A stretch of 6,122 nt of DNA from CANJXF01 sp043775015 (GTDB lineage: Bacteria; Verrucomicrobiota; Verrucomicrobiia; Limisphaerales; CANJXF01). The notes below the pieces were generated by a model. That model was not told the origin of the DNA. It ran no database searches and worked only from the letters and a program-made list of their open reading frames with translations. The stretch is taken from positions 1 to 6,122 of the forward strand of contig JAYVSV010000053.1 in the NCBI GenBank assembly GCA_043775015.1, written 5' to 3'. The position numbers were made by a program, and so were the translations under genes. Shown here in pieces: positions 5,248 through 6,122 of the stretch (its first letter is position 1; the number at the start of each line of letters is the position of its first letter).

Positions 5248-6122
5248 AATTCCAGTCACAACACGACCGTAGCGTCAGGCATCCTGCCTGCCGTAGAGCC
5301 GAGGCTTCCAGCCCGGCGGAACGGGCAGATTCTACGTGCCTCACTATTTCACCGCAAAACCGGGCGGCAGGATGCGCGCCCTCTACGTCAGGCAGGATGC
5401 CCGACGCTACGGCAGCTACACACCAGTCACAACGCGGCGTGGCCCTCGTCATCACGCTCATCATGCTTTCCGTCATCACTTTCCTGACGGTCGCCTTCCT
5501 TGCGGTCAGCAACCGCGATCGCGCCGCTGTGAGCAACGCGTTGAACCAGACCGATTCGCGTTTCATGGCCGACGCTGCCCTGGCCCGTTTTCAATCGGAA
5601 GTGATCTCGCGGATGATGGCTCGCAGTAATTTGCTGAACTACGATTTGACGGTCTCGCACAATTACATCAACCCCTTGGGATTCAATACCGGTATCACCG
5701 GGGTTGATACGAACAATGTTAACTACGACAAGACCACCACCGGGGGCGTATTGGGAAACAACGAACAAGTTCGGAATATCGCCAATCTTTTTTATGACCC
5801 GCGCGTGCCGGTTTACGTAAAAACGAACAACCTTGGCTCAAACGACTTTCGTTTCTACCTCGACTACAATCGCAATGGCCGTTTCGAAACCAACGGGTTG
5901 CAGGCGGTGTTGGACGAGGCGGGAAATCCAATCCTCGATGGGAGCGGCGTAGGTGTTTCTAATTTCTTTAATGGCGAGGGCGAGTGGATTGGTGTTCTGC
6001 AAAATCCTGAGCTGCCCCACGGACCAAATAATAAATTCATCGGGCGCTATCTTTTTCTCGGTTTGCCGATCGGAAAGACGCTGGATCTAAATCACATTCA
6101 TAATTACGCGAAAGGGAATATT
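5244..6122 (+). CDS. GspK/PilX-like pilin-type protein, 3' end outside window
   Basis: The frame opens at ATG 5244, overlaps the J-like stop by ATGA, and stays open to the window end: 293 codons without a stop. The prepilin-like segment is SQRG|VALVITLIMLSVITFLTVAFLAVS, with cleavage expected after Gly65. Mature position 5 is Ile rather than Glu, as is normal for K-type pseudopilins, which cap the pseudopilus. An amphipathic helix follows (RDRAAVSNALNQTDSRFMAD). DYNRNGRFETNG (207-218) resembles an EF-hand/dockerin calcium loop, and the visible part ends around GRYLFLGLPIGKTLDLNHIH. The arrangement and sequence recall Verru_Chthon cassette protein A, which as I remember is a large protein, so much may be missing. 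Leader residues 7-60 derive almost wholly from a repeat insertion (5252-5433). ATG 5397 (Met52), inside the repeat, is an alternative start. Confidence 0.8.
   Translation, partial: MKFQSQHDRSVRHPACRRAEASSPAERADSTCLTISPQNRAAGCAPSTSGRMPDATAATHQSQRGVALVITLIMLSVITFLTVAFLAVSNRDRAAVSNALNQTDSRFMADAALARFQSEVISRMMARSNLLNYDLTVSHNYINPLGFNTGITGVDTNNVNYDKTTTGGVLGNNEQVRNIANLFYDPRVPVYVKTNNLGSNDFRFYLDYNRNGRFETNGLQAVLDEAGNPILDGSGVGVSNFFNGEGEWIGVLQNPELPHGPNNKFIGRYLFLGLPIGKTLDLNHIHNYAKGNI
5252..5433. mobile_element. MITE-like element with 11-bp flanking duplication, inserted in a prepilin leader
   Basis: CCAGTCACAAC occurs at 5252-5262 and again at 5423-5433. Between the two copies are imperfect inverted repeats at 5267-5298 and 5381-5412 that match at 30 of 32 positions (mismatches at 5277 and 5291), a small hairpin GCCCG/CGGGC at 5311-5326, and a direct repeat GGCAGGATGC at 5366-5375 and 5391-5400. 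One repeat unit (element plus one flank) is 171 bp, exactly 57 codons, with no stop in the pilin frame. There is no transposase gene, so it would need to be mobilised in trans. Deleting the unit leaves a leader of MKFQSQRG, short and typical. The inverted repeats start 4 and 10 bases inside the duplications rather than at them, which is unusual for a simple MITE. Confidence 0.8.

Noticed and set aside
5003..5566. 187-residue open frame on the minus strand
   Set aside because: It lies fully antisense to the J-like and K-like genes, both well supported by motifs and ATGA overlaps. The frame is open partly because of the GC-rich inverted repeat, and its product shows no recognisable domain.
5336..5629. 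97-residue plus-strand open frame inside the repeat and the K-like gene
   Set aside because: It is out of frame with the clear prepilin helix at 5439 onward, lacks a ribosome site and encodes low-complexity Arg/His-rich sequence typical of a GC-rich shadow frame.

Overview
The window looks like chromosome from a member of the Verrucomicrobiota, probably of the Pedosphaera/Limisphaerales type. I infer this from the run of divergent prepilin-like genes with FTLIELLVVIAIIG-type N-termini, from their resemblance to the four-gene pilin-like sets I recall as 'Verru_Chthon cassette' proteins D, B, C and A, and from the GC-rich inverted repeats scattered in and around genes. No marker gene for taxonomy is present, so this is a judgement from style. 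All genes lie on the plus strand.

Layout: positions 1-570 are non-coding and look AT-rich. They hold short repeats, a TTGACA promoter-like box near 502 and a perfect 16-bp palindrome at 532-547. A two-gene toxin-antitoxin module follows: a BrnT/DUF497-like toxin (571-858) and a CopG/ribbon-helix-helix antitoxin (860-1177). Six pilin-like genes then run to the end of the window: two GspG-like major-pseudopilin-type proteins (1174-1815, 1819-2688), a GspH/FimT-like protein (2685-3527), a GspI/PilV-like protein (3524-4387), a GspJ/PilW-like protein (4384-5247) and a GspK/PilX-like protein cut off by the window end (5244-6122). The H-I-J-K order matches the minor-pseudopilin order of type II secretion operons. 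All junctions are tight: five are 4-base ATGA overlaps, one being the antitoxin-pilin junction, and two are gaps of 1 and 3 bases. The eight genes are therefore probably one transcription unit headed by the toxin-antitoxin pair.

The most unusual feature is in the prepilin leaders, the segments cut off by prepilin peptidase. Three of the six are short (17, 22 and 14 residues). The other three are long (62, 42 and 65 residues), and each long one contains an inverted-repeat DNA element translated as part of the leader. The clearest case, in the last gene, is a 171-bp in-frame insertion (57 codons) flanked by an 11-bp direct repeat. Removing it restores a normal 8-residue leader. This suggests that the removable prepilin leader tolerates insertion of small mobile repeats within an otherwise gapless operon.

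If the system works like its relatives, the G-like proteins would form the body of a short pseudopilus and H, I, J and K its tip. No ATPase, platform protein, secretin or prepilin peptidase lies in the window, so the machine these pilins serve cannot be read from here.
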